64,000 bases of DNA from Oscillospiraceae bacterium (GTDB taxonomy: Bacteria; Bacillota; Clostridia; Oscillospirales; Ruminococcaceae). The stretch spans positions 124,001 through 188,000 of the forward strand of contig JAEDDN010000001.1 in assembly GCA_016298065.1 (NCBI GenBank), read 5' to 3'. Positions 23,506 to 31,376 of the stretch are shown in pieces. The position numbers were made by a program, and so were the translations under genes. Within the stretch, counting starts at the first letter, position 1, and every line of letters starts with the position of its first letter. Under the pieces are notes generated by a model. The model saw only the letters and a program-made list of their open reading frames with translations, had not been told where the DNA came from and ran no database searches.

Positions 23506-25182
23506 ATGAAAAGCGATATCGAAATTGCTCAAAGCGCAACGATGAAACCTATTACCGAGATAGCAGAGGGTTTGGGAATAAATCCTGATTATCTTGAACC
23601 CTACGGAAAATATAAAGCAAAATTAAGTGATGAGCTTTATGAGTCGTTAAAGGATAAACAAAACGGCAAGCTTATTTTGGTAACAGCAGTAAACCCAACT
23701 CCTGCAGGTGAAGGTAAAACCACAATTTCCGTAGGCTTGGGACAATCGCTTTCAAAAACAGGCAGAAAAGCAGTAATTGCTTTAAGAGAGCCGTCTTTAG
23801 GACCGGTATTCGGCTTAAAGGGCGGTGCGGCCGGAGGCGGTTACGCTCAGGTAGTGCCGATGGAGGATATAAACCTGCACTTTACGGGCGATATGCACGC
23901 CATTACTACGGCAAACAGCTTGCTTAGTGCGGTTATTGATAATCACCTTCATTTCGGGAATGAGCTTAACATAGATACAAGGCGCATTTTGTTTAAACGT
24001 GCAGTTGATATGAACGACAGAGCTTTGCGCTTTGTAACGGTGGGTCTCGGCGGTAAAATAAACGGCTATCCGAGAGAGGACGGCTATCAGATTACCGTTG
24101 CCAGCGAAATTATGGCTATCCTTTGCCTTGCAAGCGATATTCACGACCTAAAGGAAAGACTCGGCAACATCTTAATAGCTTACAGCACGGATAATAAGCC
24201 GATATTTGCAAGAGATTTGGGCGTTCACGGCGCTATGGCGGCTGTTTTAAAGGACGCTATAAAGCCTAATCTTGTACAGACGCTCGAAAATACTCCTGCC
24301 ATTGTTCACGGCGGACCTTTTGCCAATATAGCTCACGGCTGTAACTCTGTAAAAGCTACAAAGCTTGCTTTAAAGCTTGCAGATTACGTTGTAACCGAAG
24401 CAGGTTTCGGCTCTGACTTAGGCGCTGAAAAGTTTTTTGACATCAAGTGCCGTAAAGCCGGTTTATCACCCGACTGTGTGGTTTTGGTAGCTACAATAAG
24501 AGCTATGAAATATAACGGCGGTGTTTTAAAGGAAAACTTAATCGAAGAAAACACCGAAGCACTTAAAAAAGGTATAGTAAACCTAAAGGTACACATTGAA
24601 AATATGCGTAAGTTCGGAGTACCTGTAGTTGTAGCAATAAACCGCTTTACCAAAGATACCGAAGCAGAAATTCAGATTGTAAAAGATTTTTGTCGTGAAA
24701 TGGGCGTTAAGGTTTCCTTGGCGGAAATCTTTAAAAAAGGCTCTGCGGGCGGAGTTGAGCTTGCAGATATGGTTTGCGATACAATAGAAGAAAATAAAGG
24801 CACAACACACTTTGCTCCGATATATGATGAGAACCTTTCTATTGAGGAAAAGGTTTTAACCTTAGCTAAAGAAATTTATCGTGCGGATAATGTTATCTAT
24901 ACAAAAAAAGCTCAAAAGGCTATAGCCGATATTAAAGCAATCGGTCTTGATAAAATGCCTATTTGCGTTGCGAAAACACAGTATTCGCTGTCGGACGATC
25001 CTACAAAATTAGGCGCACCGACAAACTTTGACATAACGGTAAGCGACGTAAAGGTGTCCGCAGGCGCAGGCTTTATAGTAATCTATACCGGCGATATTAT
25101 GACAATGCCGGGCTTGCCGAAATCTCCTGCGGCTTTAAAGATAGACATTGATGACAAGGGTAAGATAGTAGGATTATTCTAA
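23506..25182 (+). CDS. fhs: Formate-tetrahydrofolate ligase
   Basis: This enzyme makes 10-formyl-THF from formate, THF and ATP; with FolD it feeds purine/fMet synthesis and possibly acetogenesis. It is 558 residues. The P-loop TPAGEGKTT lies near residue 65, with REPSLGPVFGLKGGAAGGGYAQVVPMEDINLHFTGDMHAITTANSL as the family block and EAGFGSDLGAEKFFDIKCR further on. ATG 23506 follows GGGGGA; the frame upstream to 23485 lies before that SD. The full Wood-Ljungdahl set is not visible here, so acetogenesis is not claimed. Confidence 0.97.
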   Translation: MKSDIEIAQSATMKPITEIAEGLGINPDYLEPYGKYKAKLSDELYESLKDKQNGKLILVTAVNPTPAGEGKTTISVGLGQSLSKTGRKAVIALREPSLGPVFGLKGGAAGGGYAQVVPMEDINLHFTGDMHAITTANSLLSAVIDNHLHFGNELNIDTRRILFKRAVDMNDRALRFVTVGLGGKINGYPREDGYQITVASEIMAILCLASDIHDLKERLGNILIAYSTDNKPIFARDLGVHGAMAAVLKDAIKPNLVQTLENTPAIVHGGPFANIAHGCNSVKATKLALKLADYVVTEAGFGSDLGAEKFFDIKCRKAGLSPDCVVLVATIRAMKYNGGVLKENLIEENTEALKKGIVNLKVHIENMRKFGVPVVVAINRFTKDTEAEIQIVKDFCREMGVKVSLAEIFKKGSAGGVELADMVCDTIEENKGTTHFAPIYDENLSIEEKVLTLAKEIYRADNVIYTKKAQKAIADIKAIGLDKMPICVAKTQYSLSDDPTKLGAPTNFDITVSDVKVSAGAGFIVIYTGDIMTMPGLPKSPAALKIDIDDKGKIVGLF

Positions 25183-25208
25183 AAATACGAAAGGGCTTAT
25201 GTTGTCAG

Positions 25209-26342
25209 GTGAGAAACAAGTTAAATGTTTTTTTAAATATGGTAAAAACAACCGATAAGGTACTTTTACTTATATGTATCTGCTTGTCGGGTATAAGTTG
25301 TCTTATGATGGTTTCTATTGTTTATCAGGGCTTTGAGGAACAAAGAACCTTTATAGTACAGCTTGTATCGGTTTTTATAGGTATAATTGCCGCTATAGGA
25401 ATATCCTTTTTAGACTACAGAATTGTGGCGAGAATGTGGCCTGTTTATACATTTTTAGTGCTTCTTTTGCTGTTGCTCGTAAGGTTTTCGCCTTTAGGGT
25501 ATCAGGTGCCGGGAAGCGACAATAAAGCGTGGCTTCAAATAGGTCCTATACTTTTTCAGCCGTCAGAGCTTTTAAAGCTGGCCTTTATATATACTTTTTC
25601 GCTTCATCTGTCAAGGGTGAAGGAAAGAATAAATTATTTATCCACCTTTTTGCTTTTGTGCCTTCACGGTGCAGTACCCACTATGCTTATAGTTTTGCTT
25701 CAAAAGGATTACGGCTCGGCGCTTGTATTTGTGGCAATTTTTATTGTTATGCTTTTTTCCGCAGGCTTATCGTGGAAGCTCTTTGCAATAGGCATAGGAG
25801 CAACGGCGCTTATATCGCCGATAGTGTGGATTTATCTTGTCCCGGATTATATAAAAACAAGGTTTGAGGTTGCTTGGTCGCCCCAAATCGACAAAGCCGG
25901 AGCAGGTATGCAACAGTATAAAGGGCGTATTGCCTTAGGCTCGGGCAAGCTTACCGGCAGAGGACTTTTTACCGACGGACTTTATAATTTCCCTGCAAGA
26001 CACAATGATATGATATTTGCTTATATAGGTCAAACCTTAGGCTTTGTGGGCTGTATGATAGTGGCTATCGGGCTTGTGGTTTTGATGACTAAAATATTAT
26101 TTGTAGGCAAAAAAGCAGTTGACGACGAGGGCAGGTTTATCTGCGTAGGAGTATTTGCGGTTTTGTTTTTCCAGTCCATAATAAATATAGGCTTAGTACT
26201 TTGCGTAATTCCCGTTATAGGAGTTACTTTGCCGTTTGTAAGTGCCGGAGGTTCGTCTGCGCTTGTGTCGTATATGGCTATAGGTATGGTCTTGGGAGTT
26301 CACAGGCAGTACGCAAACCAAACGCTGTATGAGAATAAATAA
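25209..26342 (+). CDS. rodA: SEDS-family peptidoglycan glycosyltransferase RodA
   Basis: A 377-residue membrane protein with about ten helices of the RodA/FtsW/SpoVE family, which polymerises lipid II during cell elongation. The signature blocks are KAWLQIGPILFQPSELLKLAFI, LQKDYGSALVF, ARHNDMIFAYIGQTLGFVG and a C-terminal PFVSAGGSSALVSYMAIGMVLGV. RodA is preferred to FtsW by GPILFQPSE and length. The start is GTG 25209, with AAAGGG somewhat far upstream (about 14 bases); ATG at residue 12 is the alternative. Confidence 0.9.
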   Translation: MRNKLNVFLNMVKTTDKVLLLICICLSGISCLMMVSIVYQGFEEQRTFIVQLVSVFIGIIAAIGISFLDYRIVARMWPVYTFLVLLLLLLVRFSPLGYQVPGSDNKAWLQIGPILFQPSELLKLAFIYTFSLHLSRVKERINYLSTFLLLCLHGAVPTMLIVLLQKDYGSALVFVAIFIVMLFSAGLSWKLFAIGIGATALISPIVWIYLVPDYIKTRFEVAWSPQIDKAGAGMQQYKGRIALGSGKLTGRGLFTDGLYNFPARHNDMIFAYIGQTLGFVGCMIVAIGLVVLMTKILFVGKKAVDDEGRFICVGVFAVLFFQSIINIGLVLCVIPVIGVTLPFVSAGGSSALVSYMAIGMVLGVHRQYANQTLYENK

Positions 26343-26355
26343 AGAGGTGCTAAGT

Positions 26356-26901
26356 ATGCGTGTAATTTCAGGCAGTGCCAGAGGAAGAAAGCTAAAAACC
26401 CTCGAAGGTATGGATACAAGACCCACGACCGACAGAGTTAAGGAGGGCTTTTTTAACATAGTGCAGTTTGACGTTCCGGCAAGCAGGTTTTTAGACTTGT
26501 TTTCGGGTTCCGGTCAGATAGGAATAGAAGCGTTAAGCAGAGGTGCAGATTACGTTTGGTTTAATGACCAAAGCAAAAACGCAAGACAGATAATTTCAGA
26601 AAATTTAAATCACGTCGGCTTTTTAAAAAATGCGAAGGTAACCTCGCTTGATTATAAAGCCTTGCTTTCAAACTGTAAGGAAACGTTTGATATAGCATAT
26701 CTTGATCCGCCGTATAACATGGGGATATTAAACGAAGCCCTGCCACTGACGGCAAAACTTATGTCAGACAGAGGAATAATAGTGTGCGAGCATTTACTTT
26801 CCGATACACTTCCCGAAAAGATAGAGGATTTTGTCTTAAAAAAGAGATATAAATACGGAAAAATACATTTAAGTCTTTACAAAAAGGAGGAAGTTATTTA
26901 A
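26356..26901 (+). CDS. rsmD: 16S rRNA (guanine966-N2)-methyltransferase
   Basis: A 181-residue SAM-dependent methyltransferase modifying G966 of 16S rRNA. MRVISGSARGRKLKT at the N terminus, RPTTDRVKEGFFNI, LDLFSGSGQIGIEALSRGA (SAM motif I) and the catalytic DPPYN are diagnostic. ATG 26356 follows AGAGGTG; an in-frame ATG at 26329 lies inside rodA and before the SD. It is followed directly by coaD, a common Firmicutes pairing. Confidence 0.94.
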   Translation: MRVISGSARGRKLKTLEGMDTRPTTDRVKEGFFNIVQFDVPASRFLDLFSGSGQIGIEALSRGADYVWFNDQSKNARQIISENLNHVGFLKNAKVTSLDYKALLSNCKETFDIAYLDPPYNMGILNEALPLTAKLMSDRGIIVCEHLLSDTLPEKIEDFVLKKRYKYGKIHLSLYKKEEVI

Positions 26902-26902
26902 A

Positions 26903-27385
26903 ATGAGATTAGCGGTATGCCCGGGAAGCTTTGACCCGATAACAAAAGGTCACCTTGATATAATAAAAAGGGCGTCGTATCTGTTTGACGAGGTTATCGT
27001 TTTGGTTTCGGTTAACGCAAACAAAACCTGTGTGTTTTCCGAGCAAGAGAGGGTAGAGCTTATAAAGGACAGTATTACGGATTTAAAAAACGTCAAAGTT
27101 GACACATTTTCGGGACTTTTGGCGGATTATATCAAAAAGGTAAACGCCTGCGCTATAGTTAAGGGCTTAAGGGCAGTTTCGGACTTTGAATATGAATTTC
27201 AACAAGCGCTTGCAAATAAAGCGCTAAACGGTGACGCCGAAACAGTTTTCTTAACAACTTCCGCCGAGAATATGTTTTTGAGTTCAAATCTGGTAAGACA
27301 GTTAGCCGGTTTCGGAGGAGATATATCACATCTCGTACCCGACGCTGTTTTAGATAAAATTAACCATAAGCTTATGAATCATTAA
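26903..27385 (+). CDS. coaD: Phosphopantetheine adenylyltransferase
   Basis: A 160-residue enzyme transferring AMP to 4'-phosphopantetheine in CoA synthesis. CPGSFDPITKGHLDIIKRA (6-24) contains the nucleotidyltransferase TxGH motif, KGLRAVSDFEYEFQQALANK is the pantetheine-binding block, and FLSSNLVRQLAGFGGD matches the usual SSSxVR region. It starts one base after the rsmD stop, using AAAGGAGG inside the rsmD end. Confidence 0.96.
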   Translation: MRLAVCPGSFDPITKGHLDIIKRASYLFDEVIVLVSVNANKTCVFSEQERVELIKDSITDLKNVKVDTFSGLLADYIKKVNACAIVKGLRAVSDFEYEFQQALANKALNGDAETVFLTTSAENMFLSSNLVRQLAGFGGDISHLVPDAVLDKINHKLMNH

Positions 27386-27400
27386 GGGGAGGATTTCAAA

Positions 27401-27859
27401 ATGAACGTAAACGAAATTTTAAACGAAATGGACGATATGCTTGACAGCGCATGGAGTGTGCCGTTGTCAGGAGGAAAGTGTGTAGTTGATGTTGATAAGA
27501 TCAGAGATTTTATCGACGATATAAGACTTAACCTGCCGCAGGAAATCAAGCAGGCTAAGCTTATCGTAGACGACAGAAAAATTATTTTGGACGACGCCAA
27601 AAAGGAAGCTGACAATATAGTAAAAACTGCTCAGGAAAAGGCAAAAAGACTTGTTGACCAAACAGAAATTGTAAAAGAAGCAAACCAAAAAGCAAACGAA
27701 ACTTTAGCTACTGCTACTCAACAGTCTAAGGAGCTTAAAAAAGCTGCAAACGAATTTGCCGAAAACGTATTGAAATCATCTGAGCAAAACCTCATTGAAG
27801 CATTAAATCAGATTAAATCTGCTAAATCGGCAATAAGAAACACAAATACAGTAAAATAA
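27401..27859 (+). CDS. Coiled-coil protein of unknown function, DivIVA/ATP-synthase-b-like
   Basis: A 152-residue soluble protein. The first about 50 residues (MNVNEILNEMDDMLDSAWSVPLSGGKCVVDVDKIRDFIDDIRLNLP) are conserved-looking. The rest is one long amphipathic helix rich in Ala, Lys, Glu and Gln (DDAKKEADNIVKTAQEKAKR, then ETLATATQQSKELKKAANEF). Such genes commonly follow coaD in Clostridia and are often labelled DivIVA-like or ATPase. It starts 15 bases after coaD with GGGGAGG. A role in division or as a scaffold is only a guess. Confidence 0.75.
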   Translation: MNVNEILNEMDDMLDSAWSVPLSGGKCVVDVDKIRDFIDDIRLNLPQEIKQAKLIVDDRKIILDDAKKEADNIVKTAQEKAKRLVDQTEIVKEANQKANETLATATQQSKELKKAANEFAENVLKSSEQNLIEALNQIKSAKSAIRNTNTVK

Positions 27860-27980
27860 CTTTTAACAAAGTTATTTTAAGATTTTTATAGCCTTTCGAT
27901 TCGGCTTAAAAAGCCTCACGAAAATGGCTGATTTTACCGCAAGCAAAAAGCTTACGGTAAAATAACTTTTAACAAAGTTA
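27851..27980 (+). repeat. 24-bp direct repeats bracketing a hairpin cluster
   Basis: The 24 bases starting GTAAAATAACTTTTAAC at 27851-27874 (including the TAA stop of the upstream gene) recur exactly at 27957-27980. Between them are AGCC/GGCT hairpins and TTTTACCG-CAAGCAAAAAGCTTA-CGGTAAAA. A further hairpin, AAGGCGAATAGCTT/AGCTATTCGCCTT, lies at 27995-28025. Confidence 0.7.
27855..27890 (+). terminator. Terminator-like hairpin at the end of the coiled-coil gene
   Basis: AATAACTTT-TAAC-AAAGTTATT stem overlapping the stop codon, followed by TTAAGATTTTT. Confidence 0.55.
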
Positions 27981-28083
27981 AGGTTTGGAAATTAAAGGCG
28001 AATAGCTTTTTAAGCTATTCGCCTTAACCGTATGTTTTTAATTTTTATTTTAGGGCATATTTATAATTACGGAGGTGATAAAG

Positions 28084-29322
28084 CTGTATACAAACGAACA
28101 AAAACCTCAAACTGCCGTGCTTGTAGGCGTTAATACGTCCGCTTATGATGCAGATGAGTCGATAGACGAGCTAAAAGAGCTTGCCGTATCAGCCGGCGCT
28201 TATGTTGCGGCTACGGTGCTTCAGAACTTGCAAAGCATAAATAACGCAACCTATGTAGGTATGGGCAAGCTTTATGAGATAAAGGATATATGCTTACAAA
28301 GCGAGGCGGATATAGCTATATTTGACGACGAGCTTACAGGCACACAGATAAGAAATATCGAAAAGGTACTTGATATAAGAGTTGTAGACCGAACTACCTT
28401 AATACTCGATATATTTGCTCAAAGGGCAATCTCTAAAGAGGGCAAGCTTCAGGTAGAGCTTGCACAGCAAAAATACCTTTTGCCGAGACTTATAGGCTTA
28501 GGAAACAGTCTGTCACGTCAGGGCGGCGGTATCGGAACAAGAGGCCCGGGTGAAACAAAGCTTGAAAGCGACAGACGTCATATCCGTCGCAGAATAGAAG
28601 TCCTTACGAATGAGCTTAGGGAACTTGAGAAGCGCAGAGAAAGAGTGCGTCTTAGAAGAAACAAAAACGACGCCCTTACCGTAGCTATTATAGGCTATAC
28701 AAACGCAGGAAAATCTACCCTTTTAAACCTGCTCACAAATGCGGGCGTACTCGAAGAAGATAAACTTTTTGCAACGCTTGATCCTACGGCGAGAGAATTA
28801 AAGCTAAAAAGCGGACAAAAGATTATACTCATAGATACCGTAGGCTTTATAAGACGGCTTCCTCATAAGCTTATAGAGGCGTTTAAATCCACCTTAGAGG
28901 AGGCTTCAAGCGCAGATTTAATACTAAATGTCTGCGATGTGTCGGACAAGGATTTTGAAAGTAAGTTAAACGTGACAAAAGCCCTTATGGGAGAGCTAAA
29001 CTGTTTAAGTATTCCCACCATAACCGTTTATAACAAAGCGGATTTAATGGATAGGATACCTCATTCCGACAACTTAAACAGGGTATATATTTCTGCGAAA
29101 ACCGGCTACGGAATAGAAAATCTTTTAAATGCAGTAGAAAAAAATCTCGAAAAGTTTACAAAGACTCTAACGCTTCTTATACCGTATAATAACGGTACGC
29201 TTTCAGACAAAATACGAAAAAGCGGAAATGTTATAGAAGAAAGCTATGAAAACGACGGGATAAAAATAAAAGCAAGCGTAGATGTTAAAATGATAAAGGA
29301 GCTTGAAGAATATATAATATAG
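28084..29322 (+). CDS. hflX: Ribosome-associated GTPase HflX
   Basis: A 412-residue GTPase that rescues stalled or heat-damaged ribosomes. The N-terminal HflX domain includes YVGMGKLYEIKDIC and the conserved RQGGGIGTRGPGETKLESDRRHIRRRI. The G domain has GYTNAGKSTLLN (P-loop), DTVGFIRRLP (G3) and NKADL (G4). The start is unusual: GGAGGTGAT at 28071-28079 is a near-perfect SD placed 8 bases (from GGAGG) before CTG 28084. The in-frame GTG 28075 overlaps that SD and would lack one of its own. I therefore prefer CTG 28084. The alternative is GTG 28075, adding three residues. Confidence 0.93.
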   Translation: MYTNEQKPQTAVLVGVNTSAYDADESIDELKELAVSAGAYVAATVLQNLQSINNATYVGMGKLYEIKDICLQSEADIAIFDDELTGTQIRNIEKVLDIRVVDRTTLILDIFAQRAISKEGKLQVELAQQKYLLPRLIGLGNSLSRQGGGIGTRGPGETKLESDRRHIRRRIEVLTNELRELEKRRERVRLRRNKNDALTVAIIGYTNAGKSTLLNLLTNAGVLEEDKLFATLDPTARELKLKSGQKIILIDTVGFIRRLPHKLIEAFKSTLEEASSADLILNVCDVSDKDFESKLNVTKALMGELNCLSIPTITVYNKADLMDRIPHSDNLNRVYISAKTGYGIENLLNAVEKNLEKFTKTLTLLIPYNNGTLSDKIRKSGNVIEESYENDGIKIKASVDVKMIKELEEYII

Positions 29323-29344
29323 CGATTATTTGTAAGGGTTTTCC

Positions 29345-29373
29345 TTGCAAACGACATAGCCCTATGGTATAAT
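29345..29373 (+). promoter_or_regulatory. Predicted promoter of the GH51 gene
   Basis: TTGCAA at 29345-29350, exactly 17 bases, TATAAT at 29368-29373; 55 bases upstream of the ATG. Confidence 0.65.
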
Positions 29374-29428
29374 TTGTTAAAAGTTAAAAAAATAGAGCGT
29401 TACTATAAATAAAAAGGAGCAGTATATT

Positions 29429-30904
29429 ATGAGCAAATTAACAGTAAACGGATACACCAGAAAGGATAAAATAAGTAAAGAAATTTACGGCCATTTTTCC
29501 GAGCACTTGGGAAGATGTATTTACGGCGGTATTTATGTCGGCGAAGATTCTTCTATTCCAAATGTCAACGGTATGAGATGTGACGTTGTAGAGGCTCTTA
29601 AAGAGATAAAAATCCCCGTACTTCGCTGGCCGGGCGGTTGCTTTGCCGACGAATATCACTGGAAGGACGGTATAGGTCCTAAAGAAAACCGTAAAAAGAT
29701 GATAAATACTCACTGGGGCGGCGTTGTCGAGGATAATAGCTTTGGTACCCACGAGTTTATGGAATTATGCCGTCAGCTCGAATGTGAGCCTTATATAAAC
29801 GGTAACGTTGGAAGCGGAACAGTTCAGGAAATGTCCGAATGGGTAGAATATATGACCTTTGACGGCGTTTCACCTATGTCAGAGCTTAGAAAAGCAAACG
29901 GCAAAGAAGATGCGTGGAAGCTAAAATATTTCGGTATCGGTAACGAAAACTGGGGTTGCGGCGGTAATATGCGCCCTGAATATTACGGCGATTTATTCAG
30001 ACGTTTCCAGACCTATGTAAGAAACTATGGCGATAACGTTATCTACAGAATAGCCTGCGGAGCAAATATTGACGACTATAACTGGACAGAGGGCGTTATG
30101 AAGGTCGCTTCAAGATTTATGAACGCCATAACGCTTCACTACTATACTCACCCATTGGGCTGGGAGTTAAAGGGCAGCGCTACAAAGTTTGATAACGACG
30201 AATACTATATGACCTTGCAAAAAACTCTTAGAATTGATGAGCTTATAAGTAAACATCTTGAGGTTATGGATAAATACGACCCTGAACACAATGTTGACCT
30301 TATAATTGACGAATGGGGAACATGGTTTACGGTTGAGCCGGGAACAAATCCGGGATTTTTATATCAGCAAAACACAATGCGTGACGCAATCGTAGCGGCA
30401 ATTAACTTAAATATTTTCAATAAACACTGCGACAGAGTAAAAATGGCTAATATCGCTCAGGTAGTAAATGTACTCCAGTCGGTTATTCTCACCGAGGGCG
30501 ATAAGATGATTAAAACTCCTACATATCATGTATTCAATATGTATAAAAATCACCAAGAAGCAACCCTTCTTGAAAGCAAGATTGAAACCGAGAATATCGG
30601 AACTCCGTTTATTCACGTTTGTAACTTACATGAATCTGCTTCTATTTCAGACGACGGTACAGTGAATATTACCGTTACAAACCTTTCCTGCACAGACGAT
30701 TATCCTGTTGAGGCAGAGCTTATCGGCATAAATAAGGATAACATCACCGCTACAATTCTCACCGATAAAAAAGACGCTTACAATACCTTTGAAAATCCTG
30801 ACGTAGTAGCTCCTAAAGAATTTAAGGACTTCAAGGTTACTGACAAGGGAATTGACTTTACAGCACCTGCCTGCAGTGTAATACTCTTTACAATCAAACA
30901 GTAA
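29429..30904 (+). CDS. abfA: GH51 alpha-L-arabinofuranosidase
   Basis: A 491-residue retaining glycosidase removing alpha-L-arabinofuranosyl groups from arabinan/arabinoxylan oligosaccharides. It has no signal peptide, so it is intracellular. EIYGHFSEHLGRCIYGGIYVG and VLRWPGGCFADEYHWKDGIGP are GH51 hallmarks. The acid/base is Glu 173 in GIGNENWGCGG and the nucleophile is Glu 295 in LIIDEWGTW. It is intact, unlike the GH127 beta-L-arabinofuranosidase at 4361, so arabinose side-chain degradation is at least partly retained. SD AAGGAG precedes the ATG; the stop overlaps the next ATG. Confidence 0.96.
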   Translation: MSKLTVNGYTRKDKISKEIYGHFSEHLGRCIYGGIYVGEDSSIPNVNGMRCDVVEALKEIKIPVLRWPGGCFADEYHWKDGIGPKENRKKMINTHWGGVVEDNSFGTHEFMELCRQLECEPYINGNVGSGTVQEMSEWVEYMTFDGVSPMSELRKANGKEDAWKLKYFGIGNENWGCGGNMRPEYYGDLFRRFQTYVRNYGDNVIYRIACGANIDDYNWTEGVMKVASRFMNAITLHYYTHPLGWELKGSATKFDNDEYYMTLQKTLRIDELISKHLEVMDKYDPEHNVDLIIDEWGTWFTVEPGTNPGFLYQQNTMRDAIVAAINLNIFNKHCDRVKMANIAQVVNVLQSVILTEGDKMIKTPTYHVFNMYKNHQEATLLESKIETENIGTPFIHVCNLHESASISDDGTVNITVTNLSCTDDYPVEAELIGINKDNITATILTDKKDAYNTFENPDVVAPKEFKDFKVTDKGIDFTAPACSVILFTIKQ

Positions 30905-31167
30905 TGGCAAAGGTAATCTGCAAAAGGTGTCTTTTAAAGGACCTTTCGAGCGAAGAGTATTTTAAAAACGTTTATGAGTATATCTCTCAGCTACCTGAGG
31001 ATATTAAAGCGCCTGATGAGGTTTATGAAAGCCGTCTTGGCGAGTGTAAAAAATGTAATAACCTTGTAAACGGTATGTGCTCGCTTTGCGGCTGTTTTGT
31101 GGAAACAAGGGCGGCCAAAAAGCTAAGCTACTGTCCCGATACGCCTAAGCATTGGGAAAAGGTATAA
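30904..31167 (+). CDS. Small Cys-rich DUF6171-type protein
   Basis: An 87-residue protein starting on the ATG that overlaps the GH51 stop (TAATG). Nine cysteines are arranged as CKRC near the N terminus, CKKC (residues about 48-51), CSLCGCF (about 59-65) and a final SYCPDTPKHW. The family is recognised as a zinc-ribbon-like domain of unknown function in Clostridia. The one-base overlap implies translational coupling to the glycosidase, but its function need not be related. Confidence 0.8.
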   Translation: MAKVICKRCLLKDLSSEEYFKNVYEYISQLPEDIKAPDEVYESRLGECKKCNNLVNGMCSLCGCFVETRAAKKLSYCPDTPKHWEKV

Positions 31168-31172
31168 ATAAA

Positions 31173-31206
31173 TTTCTGCATAGCTAAAAAGCTATGCAGA
31201 TTTTCT
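31173..31206 (+). terminator. Rho-independent terminator
   Basis: TCTGCATAGC-TAAAAA-GCTATGCAGA followed by TTTTCTTTT. The rest of the gap to 31376 is AT-rich leader with no further feature I can support. Confidence 0.88.
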
Positions 31207-31376
31207 TTTACCACTTTATTTAATCATAAAAACGTGTTATCATATAGTTATTATTTAATGGTTATTGACTTAAAGCTAAAAAAAGGCGAAAATATAATAA
31301 AAGTATTTAACTATAATTCTTAGCTTAAAGATAAAAGCTTCTTAGTCAAAAAATAATTTAATGTGAGGCTATATAT

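Noticed and set aside
27851..27980. Insertion sequence bounded by 24-bp repeats
   Set aside because: Only 82 bases lie between the repeats, with no coding content; the left repeat is itself a terminator hairpin, so simple duplication is enough.
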